The notes: a model not told the origin generated them from the letters alone. A stretch of 64,000 nt of DNA from Duganella sp. CF402 (GCF_900109645.1 NZ_FOBG01000003.1:248001-312000); one strand, 5' to 3'; shown: positions 20,246-29,887, numbered from the stretch's first letter. Translations and numbers: made by a program.

Positions 20246-20272
20246 AAAACAAAACCGCCCGATGACGGGCGG
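20246..20272 (-). terminator. Intrinsic terminator between the Tim44-like gene and ubiJ
   Basis: On the minus strand CCGCCCG-TCAT-CGGGCGG (20255-20261 and 20266-20272) is followed by TTTTGTTTT. The stem is a perfect 7 bp and GC-only. It implies that ubiJ-ubiB either read through or have a promoter in the short gap. Confidence 0.7.
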
Positions 20273-20306
20273 CCTTGATCTTACCAGCTTTGCTGGATTT
20301 GCCTGA

Positions 20307-21227
20307 TTACGCCAGTTGCTGGATACCTGCCAGCAGCCAGCCACTGGAACCGTTGACCGGTTTGACCAGATTCCACACTTCGTGGAACGGCTCGGCCAGC
20401 GCGTCCGGTGCCGGCTTGATCATGCCGGTGAACTTCACGCTCGCCAGGTAATCGCTGTCGCTGGTTTCAATACCCAGCAGTTCGGCGTCGATGCTGACCA
20501 CGTCGGTGTAGTCGGCCACGGTGCGCTCGGTGATCTGCATCTTCATTTCGGCAAACACTTCCGGCGTGGTGAATTCGCGGATATCGGCCACATCGCCCTT
20601 GTCCCAGGCCGCCTGCAGGCGGATGAAGTTACTCTTGGCCACGCGCAGGAAGCTGGCCTGGTCGAAGTCGCCCGGCACGCCCCACTGGTTGTGCTGCACC
20701 GGCGCAGCGACAGCAGCGACCGGCGCAGGCTGCAGACCCGAGCCGATTTCCGGCGTCGCCACACCGCCTTGCTGCGGCATCGCATACACATTCTGGTTGC
20801 CGCTGAAACCAGCCGGCTGCGCCGCAGGCTGCGACTTGCCACGGATCAGGCGAATGATGAAGAACACCACACCGGCCAGCAGCACCAGCATCAGGATCGA
20901 GCCCAACGCGCTAGCCAGCGCGCCGCCCATGCCGAAGTGCGAGAACAACGCGCCCAGGCCCAGGCCCAGCAGCGCGCCGCCCAGGATGCCCTTCCACATG
21001 CTCGGCTTTTTCGGCGCGGCCGCAGGAGGCATCTGCGCAGGCGCCGGTGCAGGCGCGGCCTGGCGTGGCGCCGGTTGCGGCGCTGGCTGGGCCGGCATGC
21101 GGCTGACGTTTTGCGACTGACGGCCTATCGAACGGCCACCGCCGGCGGGACGCGCGATCGCTTCCGTCAGCATGGACATGGCGGATACCGCGATTACAGC
21201 ACCAACGAGGATTTTCTTCAGGTTCAT
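20307..21227 (-). CDS. Tim44-like domain membrane protein
   Basis: This 306-residue protein has an N-terminal signal/membrane segment (MNLKKILVGAVIAVSAMSML), a proline/alanine/glutamine-rich linker, and a glycine-rich hydrophobic region (GGALLGLGLGALFSHFG and ILMLVLLAGVVFFIIRLI). A C-terminal Tim44-like domain spans about residues 180-306 (QASFLRVAKSNFIRLQAAWD and GSSGWLLAGIQQLA). Start codons at 21242 and 21233 are also possible; the chosen ATG has GGA eight bases upstream. It is conserved between ubiE and ubiJ in related bacteria; its role is not established. Confidence 0.8.
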   Translation of the reverse strand: MNLKKILVGAVIAVSAMSMLTEAIARPAGGGRSIGRQSQNVSRMPAQPAPQPAPRQAAPAPAPAQMPPAAAPKKPSMWKGILGGALLGLGLGALFSHFGMGGALASALGSILMLVLLAGVVFFIIRLIRGKSQPAAQPAGFSGNQNVYAMPQQGGVATPEIGSGLQPAPVAAVAAPVQHNQWGVPGDFDQASFLRVAKSNFIRLQAAWDKGDVADIREFTTPEVFAEMKMQITERTVADYTDVVSIDAELLGIETSDSDYLASVKFTGMIKPAPDALAEPFHEVWNLVKPVNGSSGWLLAGIQQLA

Positions 21228-21241
21228 GGTCATTCCAGTCA

Positions 21242-21976
21242 TCACATTTTGATACCAGTGTGCAAAGCGGCCACACCTGCCGTCAGGTTGTAGTACGTGA
21301 CCCGTTCCAGGCCCGCCTCTTCCATCATGGTTTTCAGCGTTTCCTGGTCCGGGTGCATGCGGATCGATTCGGCCAGATAGCGGTAGCTCTCGGCGTCGTT
21401 GGCGATCTTCTCGCCCATCCACGGCAAAATCTTGAACGAATAAATGTCATACGGCTTTTGCAGCGGCGCCGCCACTTTCGAGAATTCCAGCACCAGCAGC
21501 TTGCCGCCCGGCTTCAGCACCCGGCGCATTTCCTTCAGCGCCTGATCCTTGTGGGTCATGTTGCGCAGGCCGAAGGCCACGCTGACGCGGTCGAAGTAAT
21601 TGTCCGGGAAAGGCAGTTTTTCCGCATCACACAACAAGGTGGGGGTCAGCAGGCCGCGATTCAAGAGGCGATCACGCCCCACGCGCAGCATGGATTCGTT
21701 GATGTCGGTCAGCCAGACTTCTCCGGTCGGGCCGGCCTGCTTGGCGAACACCTTGGCCAGGTCGCCCGTACCGCCGGCGATGTCGAGGCACTTGAAGCCC
21801 GGACGCACGGCCGCGTTGGCGATGGTGAAGGTCTTCCACAAACGGTGCAGGCCAGCCGACATGACGTCGTTCATGATGTCGTACTTGGCGGCGACGGAGT
21901 GGAAAACCTTGGCAACCTCGCGGACTTTATCTTCTTCCGCGACAGTCTTGTAACCGAAGTGAGTGGTGTTGGTCAT
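21242..21976 (-). CDS. ubiE: Ubiquinone/menaquinone C-methyltransferase UbiE
   Basis: This 244-residue SAM-dependent methyltransferase performs the C-methylation in ubiquinone synthesis. Features are TTHFGYKTV at the N-terminus, [18 protein letters not shown], the SAM motif [12 protein letters not shown], and [20 protein letters not shown]. Length (E. coli 251) and motifs are standard. The ATG at 21976 is chosen over an upstream in-frame start that would extend into the hydrolase gene. It heads the run ubiE-tim44-ubiJ-ubiB-methyltransferase. Confidence 0.93.
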   Translation of the reverse strand: MTNTTHFGYKTVAEEDKVREVAKVFHSVAAKYDIMNDVMSAGLHRLWKTFTIANAAVRPGFKCLDIAGGTGDLAKVFAKQAGPTGEVWLTDINESMLRVGRDRLLNRGLLTPTLLCDAEKLPFPDNYFDRVSVAFGLRNMTHKDQALKEMRRVLKPGGKLLVLEFSKVAAPLQKPYDIYSFKILPWMGEKIANDAESYRYLAESIRMHPDQETLKTMMEEAGLERVTYYNLTAGVAALHTGIKM

Positions 21977-22022
21977 GATATGCAGGCCTGTTAATTTGCC
22001 AGCATTATACAAGACCCACTTT

Positions 22023-23300
22023 TTATTGCGGCTTAAGGTGCTGCCACACCAGCCCCAGCTGGGCGCGCTGGGGAAAACCCTTCCAGTTGCCATCCAGATA
22101 AGCTTGCAATGGCGCGGCTTTCAGGTGGATGCCGAGGAAGGCAGTCACGAAGTGCTGGTTGATGTTGTTGATACGGCGGCTGTCCCAGACCGGTTCGGAA
22201 TAGGACTGGAAGTCGTCCGGGTTGCTCCAGTGGGCCGGGGACGGCGGATTCGGCGCGGAATTGTGGCGGCCGCCGACGTAGGTCAGCAGGTAGCGGTCGG
22301 CGTTGACGGCCTGCTGGAACAGCTTGAGCACACCGTCTTTGTAGCCGGCGACGTCGTCCTGGTCGCCGGTGATGAACAGGGTAGGCGTGCGCACGCCGGC
22401 CAGGCCGGCCGCGTCCCAGACCTTCTGTTCGCCGCCCCACGGGGCGAAGGCCACCACCGCCTTGATGCGTTGGTCGCGCTGCGCCTCGTACTGCGGGTTG
22501 CCCTGCTGGTTGACGGTCAGCTTGCCGCCGGGGACAAACGCCGCTGCCGCCGCGCTGATGCCGGCGCCCACCGTGTTCAGCGCGCCGTAGCCGCCCATCG
22601 AATAGCCGACCAGCGCGGTGTTGTCCGCATCGACCGCGCCGGCGAGGAAGCTACCGCTGCCCGGTTGGGCCCACGCGGCCACGGTGTCCAACACGAACAA
22701 GTCGTCAAGGCGACGGTTCAGCAGTGTGCTCGGGAAGCCCGCCTTGTCGGCACGCGTGGATTCCGGATGGTCGACGGCGACCACTACGTAGCCCTTCGAC
22801 GCGAGGTTCTCGGTCAAGTAGGACATTTGCAGCCGCGAGCCGGGATAGCCGTGGGAGACGATGACCAGCGGGTAGCGTGCGCCCTGCGCCGCCACTGGTG
22901 CCGCTGGTGCCGCTGGTGCTGCTGGTGCTGCTGGTGCTGCATCGCGAGCAGCACGGCCATTGAACTGGAACGGCGTGTTCGGGCGCTTGGGATCATTCGG
23001 GCCGGAGCCCAGGACATCGGTATAAACAGTATGTTCCTTTTGGCCCGCCGCCAGTTGCGCCGGATACCACACCTCCAGCACCAGCTTGCGCGTGTAGCGC
23101 GGGTCCGGCTGCCCGGCGCTGGCGTGCAGGATATCCAGCTGGTCCTTGTGCTCCACCACCAGCGTGCGCACGCCGACCGGCAGCGAGCCGCGCGCTGCAA
23201 GCTCCGGCGCATCCGGACGCGCATCGCCAAAATATTCCTGCGCGCCCCCAACCTGCGCCACGGTCAACGCCGCAGCCAACACCAACATCCTGCCAAACAT
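22023..23300 (-). CDS. Exported alpha/beta hydrolase (PAF-acetylhydrolase/dienelactone hydrolase-like)
   Basis: This 425-residue protein has a signal peptide ([21 protein letters not shown]), [11 protein letters not shown] forming the oxyanion region, the nucleophile elbow GYSMGG (Ser234), an acidic ITGDQDDV and a likely catalytic His in GGRHNSAP. The fold and order resemble PAF-acetylhydrolase-type esterases; the substrate is unknown. Residues about 122-137 are an Ala-Ala-Pro repeat encoded by a 9-bp tandem repeat. It lies 46 bp upstream of ubiE and 8 bp downstream of the flavin monooxygenase gene, so it may belong to the monooxygenase-TonB operon. Confidence 0.75.
   Translation of the reverse strand: MFGRMLVLAAALTVAQVGGAQEYFGDARPDAPELAARGSLPVGVRTLVVEHKDQLDILHASAGQPDPRYTRKLVLEVWYPAQLAAGQKEHTVYTDVLGSGPNDPKRPNTPFQFNGRAARDAAPAAPAAPAAPAAPVAAQGARYPLVIVSHGYPGSRLQMSYLTENLASKGYVVVAVDHPESTRADKAGFPSTLLNRRLDDLFVLDTVAAWAQPGSGSFLAGAVDADNTALVGYSMGGYGALNTVGAGISAAAAAFVPGGKLTVNQQGNPQYEAQRDQRIKAVVAFAPWGGEQKVWDAAGLAGVRTPTLFITGDQDDVAGYKDGVLKLFQQAVNADRYLLTYVGGRHNSAPNPPSPAHWSNPDDFQSYSEPVWDSRRINNINQHFVTAFLGIHLKAAPLQAYLDGNWKGFPQRAQLGLVWQHLKPQ
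22894..22938. repeat. Five tandem 9-bp repeats inside the hydrolase gene
   Basis: Units of the form GCTGGTGCY are repeated five times without spacer; the first differs in its first base. They encode Ala-Ala-Pro blocks on the minus strand. The length is a multiple of three, so copy-number change would keep the frame. Confidence 0.8.
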
Positions 23301-23308
23301 GCCTTCTC

Positions 23309-24574
23309 CTATAAGCCCAAGTGCTCGCGCAAGGTGCTCCCTTCATACGCCTTGCGGAACAAACCGCGCCGCTGCAATTCAGGAATCACCAGCGTGAGGA
23401 AATCATCCAAACCGCCCGGCAGCGCCGGCGACATGAAATTGAATCCATCCGCCGCGCCCTGCTCGAACCATTCCTGCATCTGATCCGCTACCTTCTCCGC
23501 CGTTCCGACCTCCGTGAAGTGGCCGCGTCCACCGGCGATGCGCTCGTACAGCTCGCGGATCGTCAAATTCTCGCCCTGCGCCAGATCGGTCAGCAACTGC
23601 TGGCGACTGCGCTGGCCATCCTGCGTCTCCGGCAGCTCCGGCAAAGGACCGTCAAGGGGATAGGCCGACAAATCGAAATTGCCGATCATCCGGCCCAGCA
23701 GCGCCAGACCGGCCTTCGGCTCGATCAACGCTTGCAGCTCAGCGAACTTCCGGTCCGCCTCCTCCTGCGTGCGGCCGACCACCGCGAACAATCCCGGCAT
23801 CACCTTCACCGAATCCGGCGAGCGCCCCTTCTCCACCACGCGCCGCTTGATATCGCCGTAGAAGGCCTGCGCCTTGGCCAGCGTTGGCTGCGCGGTGAAC
23901 ACCACCTCCGCCGTTCCCGCCGCCAGATCGCGGCCCACCTCCGAACCGCCAGCCTGCACCACCACCGGCCGCCCCTGCGGACTGCGCGCCACGTTCAGCG
24001 GACCTGCAACCGCGAAATGCTCGCCGCGATGATTCAGCTTGCGCAGCTTGGCCGGGTCATACGGCAGCGTGCCCGCCTTGTCGACCTGCAGCGCATCGGG
24101 GTCCCAACTATTCCACAGTCCTGTGACAACTTGATGAAATTCGCGCGCCCGCGCATAGCGGTCGGCATGCGCCACGTGCTGGTCGCGGCCGAAGTTGGCC
24201 GCTTCCGCAGCATTGTCCGACGTGACCAGATTCCACCCTGCCCGCCCATCCGACAGCAAATCCAGCGACGCAAACTGGCGCGCCACCGTGTATGGCTCGT
24301 TGTAGGTGGTGGTGGCGGTGCCGATTAAGCCGATTCGCTCGGTCGATGCGGCCAGCGCAGACAACAGCGTCAAAGGCTCCAGCGACGGCGCGCCAGTCAG
24401 CGCCACGCTATCGGCAAAGAACACCGCGTCCAGGCAGGCACGCTCCGCACTGCGCACCTGCTCGCGGAACACCTTGAAAGGATTCGACAGCAAATCCGTC
24501 TCCGGATGCCGCCACGCCGCAACGTGGTGGCCGTACCGCATCATGAACGCGGCGATACTCAACTGCTTAGCCAT
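23309..24574 (-). CDS. LLM-class FMN-dependent monooxygenase (NtaA/SnaA/DszA family)
   Basis: This 421-residue flavin-dependent oxygenase has [49 protein letters not shown] and [12 protein letters not shown], all typical of the NtaA/SnaA/DszA branch. Members oxidise nitrilotriacetate, alkyl sulfones or similar organosulfur or amine compounds with reduced FMN from a separate reductase. No reductase gene is visible nearby. It overlaps the TonB receptor stop by one base (TGATG). Together with the SsuA-like binding protein across the divergent promoter, a role in organosulfur use is a fair inference. Confidence 0.8.
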   Translation of the reverse strand: MAKQLSIAAFMMRYGHHVAAWRHPETDLLSNPFKVFREQVRSAERACLDAVFFADSVALTGAPSLEPLTLLSALAASTERIGLIGTATTTYNEPYTVARQFASLDLLSDGRAGWNLVTSDNAAEAANFGRDQHVAHADRYARAREFHQVVTGLWNSWDPDALQVDKAGTLPYDPAKLRKLNHRGEHFAVAGPLNVARSPQGRPVVVQAGGSEVGRDLAAGTAEVVFTAQPTLAKAQAFYGDIKRRVVEKGRSPDSVKVMPGLFAVVGRTQEEADRKFAELQALIEPKAGLALLGRMIGNFDLSAYPLDGPLPELPETQDGQRSRQQLLTDLAQGENLTIRELYERIAGGRGHFTEVGTAEKVADQMQEWFEQGAADGFNFMSPALPGGLDDFLTLVIPELQRRGLFRKAYEGSTLREHLGL

Positions 24575-26799
24575 CAGAATTCCTTGCGTGCGGAGATGCC
24601 GAAATAGCGCTCGTCGTCACGCGGCACGGCGCGGGTGACGTAGCCGGTCGAGGTGACCAGATTGGTGGCGTACGATCTATTGGCCAGATTCTTGCCGACC
24701 AGCGCGACGCGCCAGCCGCCCACCGGCGACGACAGCGCGATGCCAGCATTGATGACGCCATACGCGCCCTGGATCGCATCAGCCGACTGGAACAAGTCGT
24801 ACTGCGTCTTGGCCTGCCAGCTGTAGTCCGCCGACAGGTCGACGATCAGGCCATTCTCCAGCGGCAGCGCGTAGTTGGCGCGGGTGAAGGATTTCCACTT
24901 CGGCGAGAACGGCAACGGCTTGCCATTCAGGTTGCACGACGCGGCAGCAGCCGGCGGGCAGTTGAAGTTGTCGATGGTGGCGTCGGTATAGGCCAGCGAT
25001 GCGCTCAGGGTCAACGCACGCGTCGGACGCGCGTTCAGGTCCAATTCCACGCCCTTGGTCGAGACATCGCCAGCGTTAATCAGGCGCGTGACCACGGCGC
25101 CTGCCACGGTGTCGTAGAAGTTGGCCTGATAGTTTTCGTACTTGGTGCTGAACACGGCCAGGTTGGCGGTCAGCTTGCGGTCGAAGGCGCTGGCTTTCAG
25201 GCCCAGTTCAAACGAATCCGAGGTCTCCGGTTTCAGCGCCAGCGTGTCGCGGTTCAGCATATTGAAGAACACGTTGTAGGCCGGGCCCTTGTAGCCGCGC
25301 GAGTAAGTGGCGTAAGTATTCACGTCGCGCGCCAAATCGTATTGCAGGCCGACGCGGCCCGAGTAGCCATCCTCGCTGGTCGAGCCGGCATTCTGCACGG
25401 CTGGCTGTACACCGGGGAAGGCTACCGTCTGCGTCGAGGTGCGCTTGTGGTCATAGGACAGGTCATCCTTGGTCCAGCGCGCACCGGCGATGGCGCGCCA
25501 CACTGGCGAGAAGTTCAAGGTGCTTTCGCCGAACAGCGAATAGCTGTCGCTCTTCACACCATAGTCCGCGCGGCCGGAGTTGATGGCCGTGCCGTTGTTG
25601 ACGATGCGCTGGTAGGTTTCGCGATCCTTGCCGTGCAGGTAGTAGGCGCCGGCCACGTACTCCACGGACTCGCCCTTCGGCGATGCGACACGCAGCTCTT
25701 GCGAGGCCTGGCTGAAGTCCACCGTGCCGATATCGCGCGTGGCCGGGAAAGCCGCCGTGATGCGCGCTGCTTCCGCCGCATTGCCGATAGCCGATGTGCT
25801 GGTGTACTGCGTGTTATCCCAATCGCGCACCGCCGTGATGGAGGTCAGCGTGTAGCCGTTGAAGCGGTAATCGACTTGCGCCGACAGGCCCTTGTTCTTG
25901 TCACGGATATCGGCAGGGATGTCGGCGTTGACCTGGCGGTTTTCCGGCCCTGCCACCACCGGCGCGATGCCGGCGTTGAAGGCAGCCGCCGTCGATTTGT
26001 AAGCAGTGAAAGTCGGCGATGCATTCGAGCGCAGGTAGTCCGCGATCAGCGCAATGTCCAGATCCTTGGTCGGCGTGATATCGATACGGGCGCGTACGCC
26101 CTTGCGGTCATAGCCATTCAGCTTGCCGCCGCCAGCATGCACGTTATCGACGTTGCCGTTGAAGTCTGCATACAAACCGGTGACCGATGCCGCCACTACG
26201 CCCGGCTGGATCGCCCCCGACACGCCGGTACGTACGCGCTTCTCGCTGCCTTCGTAGTAGGCCGCATCGATGAAGCCTGTAGTCTGTTGCGACGATTTGC
26301 GGCCAATCACATTCAGCACGCCGGACGAAGCGTTCTTGCCGAACAGCGTACCTTGCGGGCCGCGCAGGATTTCAATGTGCTCAATATCGAGCAGATCCAG
26401 CGTAGCCTGGCCTGGACGCGCATACACCACGCCGTCGATCACGGTCGACACAGTCGGCTCCACACCCGGCGAGGTGGAAATGGTACCGATACCGCGTACA
26501 AAGATGGTGGAATCCTTATTCCCGCCTTGCTGGCGGAAGGTCACGCTCGGCACTTCCTGCACGATGGTGTCGATACTGGTGCGGTTGGCCTGCGTCAGCG
26601 CATCGCCATCCAGCACCGATACCGCCACTGGCACGGATTGCAGCGAAGCGTTGCGGCGCGTGGCGCTGACCGTCACGCTCGGCACGGAAGCGCTGTCGTC
26701 GCGCTCCTTGATCGGCGTCGGATCCGCCTCCGCATACGCGGTGTTTACCAGCAAAGCGCCGATGGTCAGTGCGCCGAAAAATTTCACATTGCTCTTCAT
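24574..26799 (-). CDS. TonB-dependent outer-membrane receptor
   Basis: This 741-residue receptor has a signal peptide (ending NTAYAEA), a plug domain (VPSVTVSATRRNASLQSVPV, FVRGIGT and ILRGPQGTLFGKNASSGVLN), then a beta-barrel ending RYFGISARKEF with the usual C-terminal Phe. VTVSATRR may be the TonB box region. It belongs to the large siderophore/organic-substrate receptor class. Transcribed with the flavin monooxygenase and divergent from the LacI regulator, it probably imports the monooxygenase substrate rather than iron; this is inferred. Confidence 0.88.
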   Translation of the reverse strand: MKSNVKFFGALTIGALLVNTAYAEADPTPIKERDDSASVPSVTVSATRRNASLQSVPVAVSVLDGDALTQANRTSIDTIVQEVPSVTFRQQGGNKDSTIFVRGIGTISTSPGVEPTVSTVIDGVVYARPGQATLDLLDIEHIEILRGPQGTLFGKNASSGVLNVIGRKSSQQTTGFIDAAYYEGSEKRVRTGVSGAIQPGVVAASVTGLYADFNGNVDNVHAGGGKLNGYDRKGVRARIDITPTKDLDIALIADYLRSNASPTFTAYKSTAAAFNAGIAPVVAGPENRQVNADIPADIRDKNKGLSAQVDYRFNGYTLTSITAVRDWDNTQYTSTSAIGNAAEAARITAAFPATRDIGTVDFSQASQELRVASPKGESVEYVAGAYYLHGKDRETYQRIVNNGTAINSGRADYGVKSDSYSLFGESTLNFSPVWRAIAGARWTKDDLSYDHKRTSTQTVAFPGVQPAVQNAGSTSEDGYSGRVGLQYDLARDVNTYATYSRGYKGPAYNVFFNMLNRDTLALKPETSDSFELGLKASAFDRKLTANLAVFSTKYENYQANFYDTVAGAVVTRLINAGDVSTKGVELDLNARPTRALTLSASLAYTDATIDNFNCPPAAAASCNLNGKPLPFSPKWKSFTRANYALPLENGLIVDLSADYSWQAKTQYDLFQSADAIQGAYGVINAGIALSSPVGGWRVALVGKNLANRSYATNLVTSTGYVTRAVPRDDERYFGISARKEF

Positions 26800-26915
26800 T
26801 TCCTGATCCCTTGATTTGAAAGCGCTCCAAGCGCCGCATGCCTTTATACGGAAAACCTACTTTCATCATCGAAGAACCAACTTAGTGTCCAGCAGGTCGT
26901 TCGCTACAATTCAGT

Positions 26916-26927
26916 GGTACCGGTACC
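26916..26927. promoter_or_regulatory. LacI-type operator palindrome GGTACCGGTACC
   Basis: A perfect 12-bp palindrome with central CG lies in the 209-bp divergent region, 82 bp before the LacI gene and 117 bp before the TonB receptor. Central-CG palindromes of this form (compare TTACCGGTAA of GntR-like regulators) are typical LacI-family sites. A weaker half-site, TGAAAGCGCT, lies near 26817. Confidence 0.6.
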
Positions 26928-27008
26928 CTTTTTTTAGTGTCGCGGCGGGCCGGGTTGAAGTCAAAGAATTAAAAAAATCATCGATATGTTTTTTCGGAAT
27001 ATGCGCAG

Positions 27009-28061
27009 ATGAGCGAACCAGCAGCACCACGAAAACGCCGGGGATCCGGCCGCGCCACCGTCCACGATGTGGCGCGGCTGGCGGGCGTCGGCTCGATTAC
27101 GGTATCGCGCTACTTCACCGAGCCGGGGCGCGTAGCGGCAGAACGCAGCGCGCGCATCGCGGCGGCGGTGAAAGAACTGGGCTACGTGCCCAATCTCGCC
27201 GCCAGTGGCCTCGCCTCCGCGCATGGTCGCGTGGTCGGCATGGTGATTCCAAATATCTCCGGGCCGATTTTCGCCAATACCATCCAGACTTTCAGCGATA
27301 CGCTGAATCGCCACGGCTACCAGCTGCTGCTGGCTTCCAGCTACTTCTCTGCGGCGAAGGAAGAAGCCGCAGTGCGCGCCTTCCTCGGCTGGAAGCCGGC
27401 AGCGCTGGCGGTGGTGGGCCGCTTCCACAATCGGGCCACCGAAAAGCTGCTGTCGACGGCGGGCATTCCGGTGGTGGAGACGTGGGACTATCAGCCCAAA
27501 CGCAAGCCGATACAGGTCGGCTACTCCAACAATGCGGTGGGTGAGCAGGCAGCGCGCTACTTGTACGCCAAAGGCTATCGCCGCATCGCCTTCGTGCAGA
27601 ACAGTCTTGCGGGCGATTTGAGCGCGGTTGATCGCAGCGATGGCTATGCAGCAGTGATGCGCGAGCATGGCCTTGAGCCGATCATCTACGCACCGACGGC
27701 CGAGGCGCCGTTCGATGCGGGCAAGCAGGCGATTGAAGCACTGGCCTTGTCGCCGGCGAAGCGCAGCAAGCCGGTAGAGGCCATCATCTTCGCCAACGAC
27801 AATCTGGCCGCAGGTGCTTTGCTGGCCGGTCAGCGCGCGGGGCTGAAGATACCGCAGCAGTGCGCCATCGTCGGCTTTGGCGATTACGCTTTCTCGCCGC
27901 TGCTGCTGCCTAGCCTGACCACCATCCGTCCGCCGGGGCGCGAGATCGGCGAGATCGCCGCGCTGCGGATTCTTGAACAACTGGGCGTGCTGCCCGCATC
28001 AGCACAGGATTCGCGTCTGAACCTGCTGGCCTGCGAGTTGATAGAGCGCGAGAGCGCATAA
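27009..28061 (+). CDS. LacI-family transcriptional regulator
   Basis: This 350-residue regulator has a helix-turn-helix TVHDVARLAGVGSITVSRYF (residues 17-36), the hinge ELGYVPNLAASGLAS, and a periplasmic-binding-protein-like effector domain (VVGMVIPNISGPIFANTIQ to IVGFGDYAFSPLLLPSLTTI). It resembles GntR-like members of the family. It is divergent from the TonB receptor-monooxygenase-hydrolase genes and 5 bp upstream of the SsuA-like gene, so it probably controls both sides through the palindrome at 26916. The effector is unknown. Confidence 0.88.
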   Translation: MSEPAAPRKRRGSGRATVHDVARLAGVGSITVSRYFTEPGRVAAERSARIAAAVKELGYVPNLAASGLASAHGRVVGMVIPNISGPIFANTIQTFSDTLNRHGYQLLLASSYFSAAKEEAAVRAFLGWKPAALAVVGRFHNRATEKLLSTAGIPVVETWDYQPKRKPIQVGYSNNAVGEQAARYLYAKGYRRIAFVQNSLAGDLSAVDRSDGYAAVMREHGLEPIIYAPTAEAPFDAGKQAIEALALSPAKRSKPVEAIIFANDNLAAGALLAGQRAGLKIPQQCAIVGFGDYAFSPLLLPSLTTIRPPGREIGEIAALRILEQLGVLPASAQDSRLNLLACELIERESA

Positions 28062-28066
28062 GGAAG

Positions 28067-28975
28067 ATGATGAAGAAATGGATTTGCCTGTTGTTCGCGG
28101 TACCGCTGCTGTCGTCGGCGGCCGAGATACGCATCGGTTTTCAGAAAGGCTCCGGCTTGCTGAGCATGATGAAGACGCAGGGCGTGTCGCTGCCGGGCCA
28201 TCAGCTCAAGTGGATAGAATTCCCTGCCGGGCCGCAGATGCTGGAAGCGCTCAATGCGGGCAGCATCGATTTCGGCAGCACCGGGGCGCCGCCGCCAGTG
28301 TTTGCGCAGGCCGGTGGTGTGGATTTGCTGTACGTGGGCGCGGAGCCGGCGCCGGTGAATAGCGAGGCGCTGTTTGTACCGAAGGATTCGCCGATCCGCA
28401 CGGCGGCGGAGTTGAAGGGCAAGCGGGTGGCGTTCCAGAAAGGCTCCGGTTCGCACTTCCTGCTGGCGTCCGCGTTGCAGAAAGCGGGCCTGAAGTTCAG
28501 CGACATTACGCCGATTTATTTATCGCCATCCGATGCGCGGGCGGCGTTTGTCAGCGGCGGCATTGATGCGTGGGTCGTGTGGGATCCCTACTTCGCTTCG
28601 GCGCAGAAGGCCTATCAGGTGCGCGTGCTGAGCGACTACACCGGTCTGCCGCTGGCGAATGGTTTCTACCTGACGTCTCGCAAGTTCGCGGAGCAGTCGC
28701 CACAACTGGTATCAGCCTTGCTGGAACAAGTGCGCGCAACCGGCAAGTGGGCCCGCGAGCACCAGAAAGAAGTCAGCACCCTGCTGGCGCAGCAGACCGG
28801 CGTGCCAGCCGACATCGTGGCGACCTGGATGCAGCGCTCCCGCTTCGGCGCCACGCCGGTGACGCCCGACATCGTCGCCAACCAGCAGCGCGTGGCCGAC
28901 CTGTTCTACCAGCAAAAGCTGATCCCCAAAGCCGTCAACATCGCCAGCCGCGTCTGGACCTGGCAGCCAAAGTGA
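28067..28975 (+). CDS. SsuA-like aliphatic sulfonate substrate-binding protein
   Basis: This 302-residue periplasmic binding protein has a short signal peptide (MMKKWICLLFAVPLLSSA), then EIRIGFQKGSG, FPAGPQMLEALNAGSIDFG, GAPPPVFAQA, KGKRVAFQKGSGSH and IDAWVVWDPYFA, the SsuA/TauA pattern. No permease (SsuC) or ATPase (SsuB) gene follows, so either it borrows a transporter encoded elsewhere or it senses. Its neighbours are a LacI regulator and, divergently, an NtaA/DszA-type monooxygenase, which fits organosulfur scavenging. Confidence 0.8.
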   Translation: MMKKWICLLFAVPLLSSAAEIRIGFQKGSGLLSMMKTQGVSLPGHQLKWIEFPAGPQMLEALNAGSIDFGSTGAPPPVFAQAGGVDLLYVGAEPAPVNSEALFVPKDSPIRTAAELKGKRVAFQKGSGSHFLLASALQKAGLKFSDITPIYLSPSDARAAFVSGGIDAWVVWDPYFASAQKAYQVRVLSDYTGLPLANGFYLTSRKFAEQSPQLVSALLEQVRATGKWAREHQKEVSTLLAQQTGVPADIVATWMQRSRFGATPVTPDIVANQQRVADLFYQQKLIPKAVNIASRVWTWQPK

Positions 28976-29047
28976 AGCACGATTGATCTGCCTAAAAGCC
29001 TCGCCAACTGAGCCGCCTACGCTGGCAGCTCAACCAGCGAGCACCTA

Positions 29048-29447
29048 GTGAAATATCCGAAACATGAGAAACTGGATGGGATCAAGGAACTTCTGATAGG
29101 GGGCGGAGGTCTAAAGGCAAGGTCACAGCGGGCAGCAAATCACATAGCCTGCGCTGCTTTGCTTCATTGCGAAGTATTGCTGACCTGATATCGAGATACC
29201 GGAAATAGATCCCGCAAGCAAGCAGGAGCTGGACGAGCTTCGCGCCTTAGCTATACGAGAACGTGCGGATGCAGAAAGGCGTGGGGCCGATCCGCGTTTC
29301 GCATGGTTCGATGCAAAAGTTAAGACCGCCCCGCTGCCACAAGACGCCAACAAACCGCTGACGTTCAGCATCAACGGGCTGCGGCAGCGATCGCCGTGGG
29401 CGCGTGCGCGGGTGTTGTATGTGATGCGGGATCAGGTGACGGATTAG
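29048..29447 (+). pseudogene. Decayed coding remnant between the binding-protein gene and the DUF971 gene
   Basis: The 468 bases from 28976 to 29443 hold no intact gene. A GTG-started frame (29048-29188, VKYPKHEKLDGIKELL) stops at TGA. A second, shifted frame is open from 29184 to a TAG at 29447 (EIDPASKQELDELRALAI, later NGLRQRSPWARARVLYVM) with no good start codon. The two frames overlap by 5 bp, as expected of a frameshifted gene. The first piece is AT-richer than its surroundings. I do not recognise the family. The 3' end overlaps the DUF971 stop by 4 bp. Confidence 0.35.
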
Positions 29448-29887
29448 TGCTTGCAGCCACTGCCGCAACCACCGCCACCATGCTGGTGCGTGGACGGGCC
29501 GGTCAGCGAGACGCCGGTTTCGCGGCCACTATCGCCTTCGAAACCGGAGGCGTGCAGGCGGTCCATGTAGGTCGCCCACAAGGCATCTTTCTGGCTGCCC
29601 AGCTTGTAGAGGTATTCCCAGGTGAAGATGCCGGTGTTGTGGCCGTCGCTGAAGGTCGGCTGCACCGCGTAGTTGCCCACCGGCTCAATGCCGGCAATGC
29701 CCACTTCGCGCTTACCTACCTGCAGCACTTCCTGCCCCGGACCATGCCCCATCACCTCCGCCGACGGCGAATACACGCGCAGCAGTTCAAACGGAATCGA
29801 GAACGACGCACCGTCGTTGAACTCAATATCCAGCACGCGGGATTTGTTGTGTACCGTCAGGCCGGTAGGGACAGGTTTGCTGCTCAT
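29444..29887 (-). CDS. DUF971 (GBBH-like) protein with Cys/His-rich tail
   Basis: This 147-residue protein has a DUF971 domain (SRVLDIEFNDGASFSIPFEL, then AVQPTFSDGHNTGIFTWEYL), related to the N-terminal domain of gamma-butyrobetaine hydroxylase and often linked to Fe-S or metal handling. The tail THQHGGGGCGSGCKH could bind metal. The ATG at 29887 overlaps the HIT gene stop (ATGA). The function is not established. Confidence 0.8.
   Translation of the reverse strand: MSSKPVPTGLTVHNKSRVLDIEFNDGASFSIPFELLRVYSPSAEVMGHGPGQEVLQVGKREVGIAGIEPVGNYAVQPTFSDGHNTGIFTWEYLYKLGSQKDALWATYMDRLHASGFEGDSGRETGVSLTGPSTHQHGGGGCGSGCKH

Noticed and set aside
20233-20247. UbiJ start at the in-frame TTG 20247
   Set aside because: It would lie within the U-tract of the terminator preceding ubiJ; the ATG at 20232 fits better.
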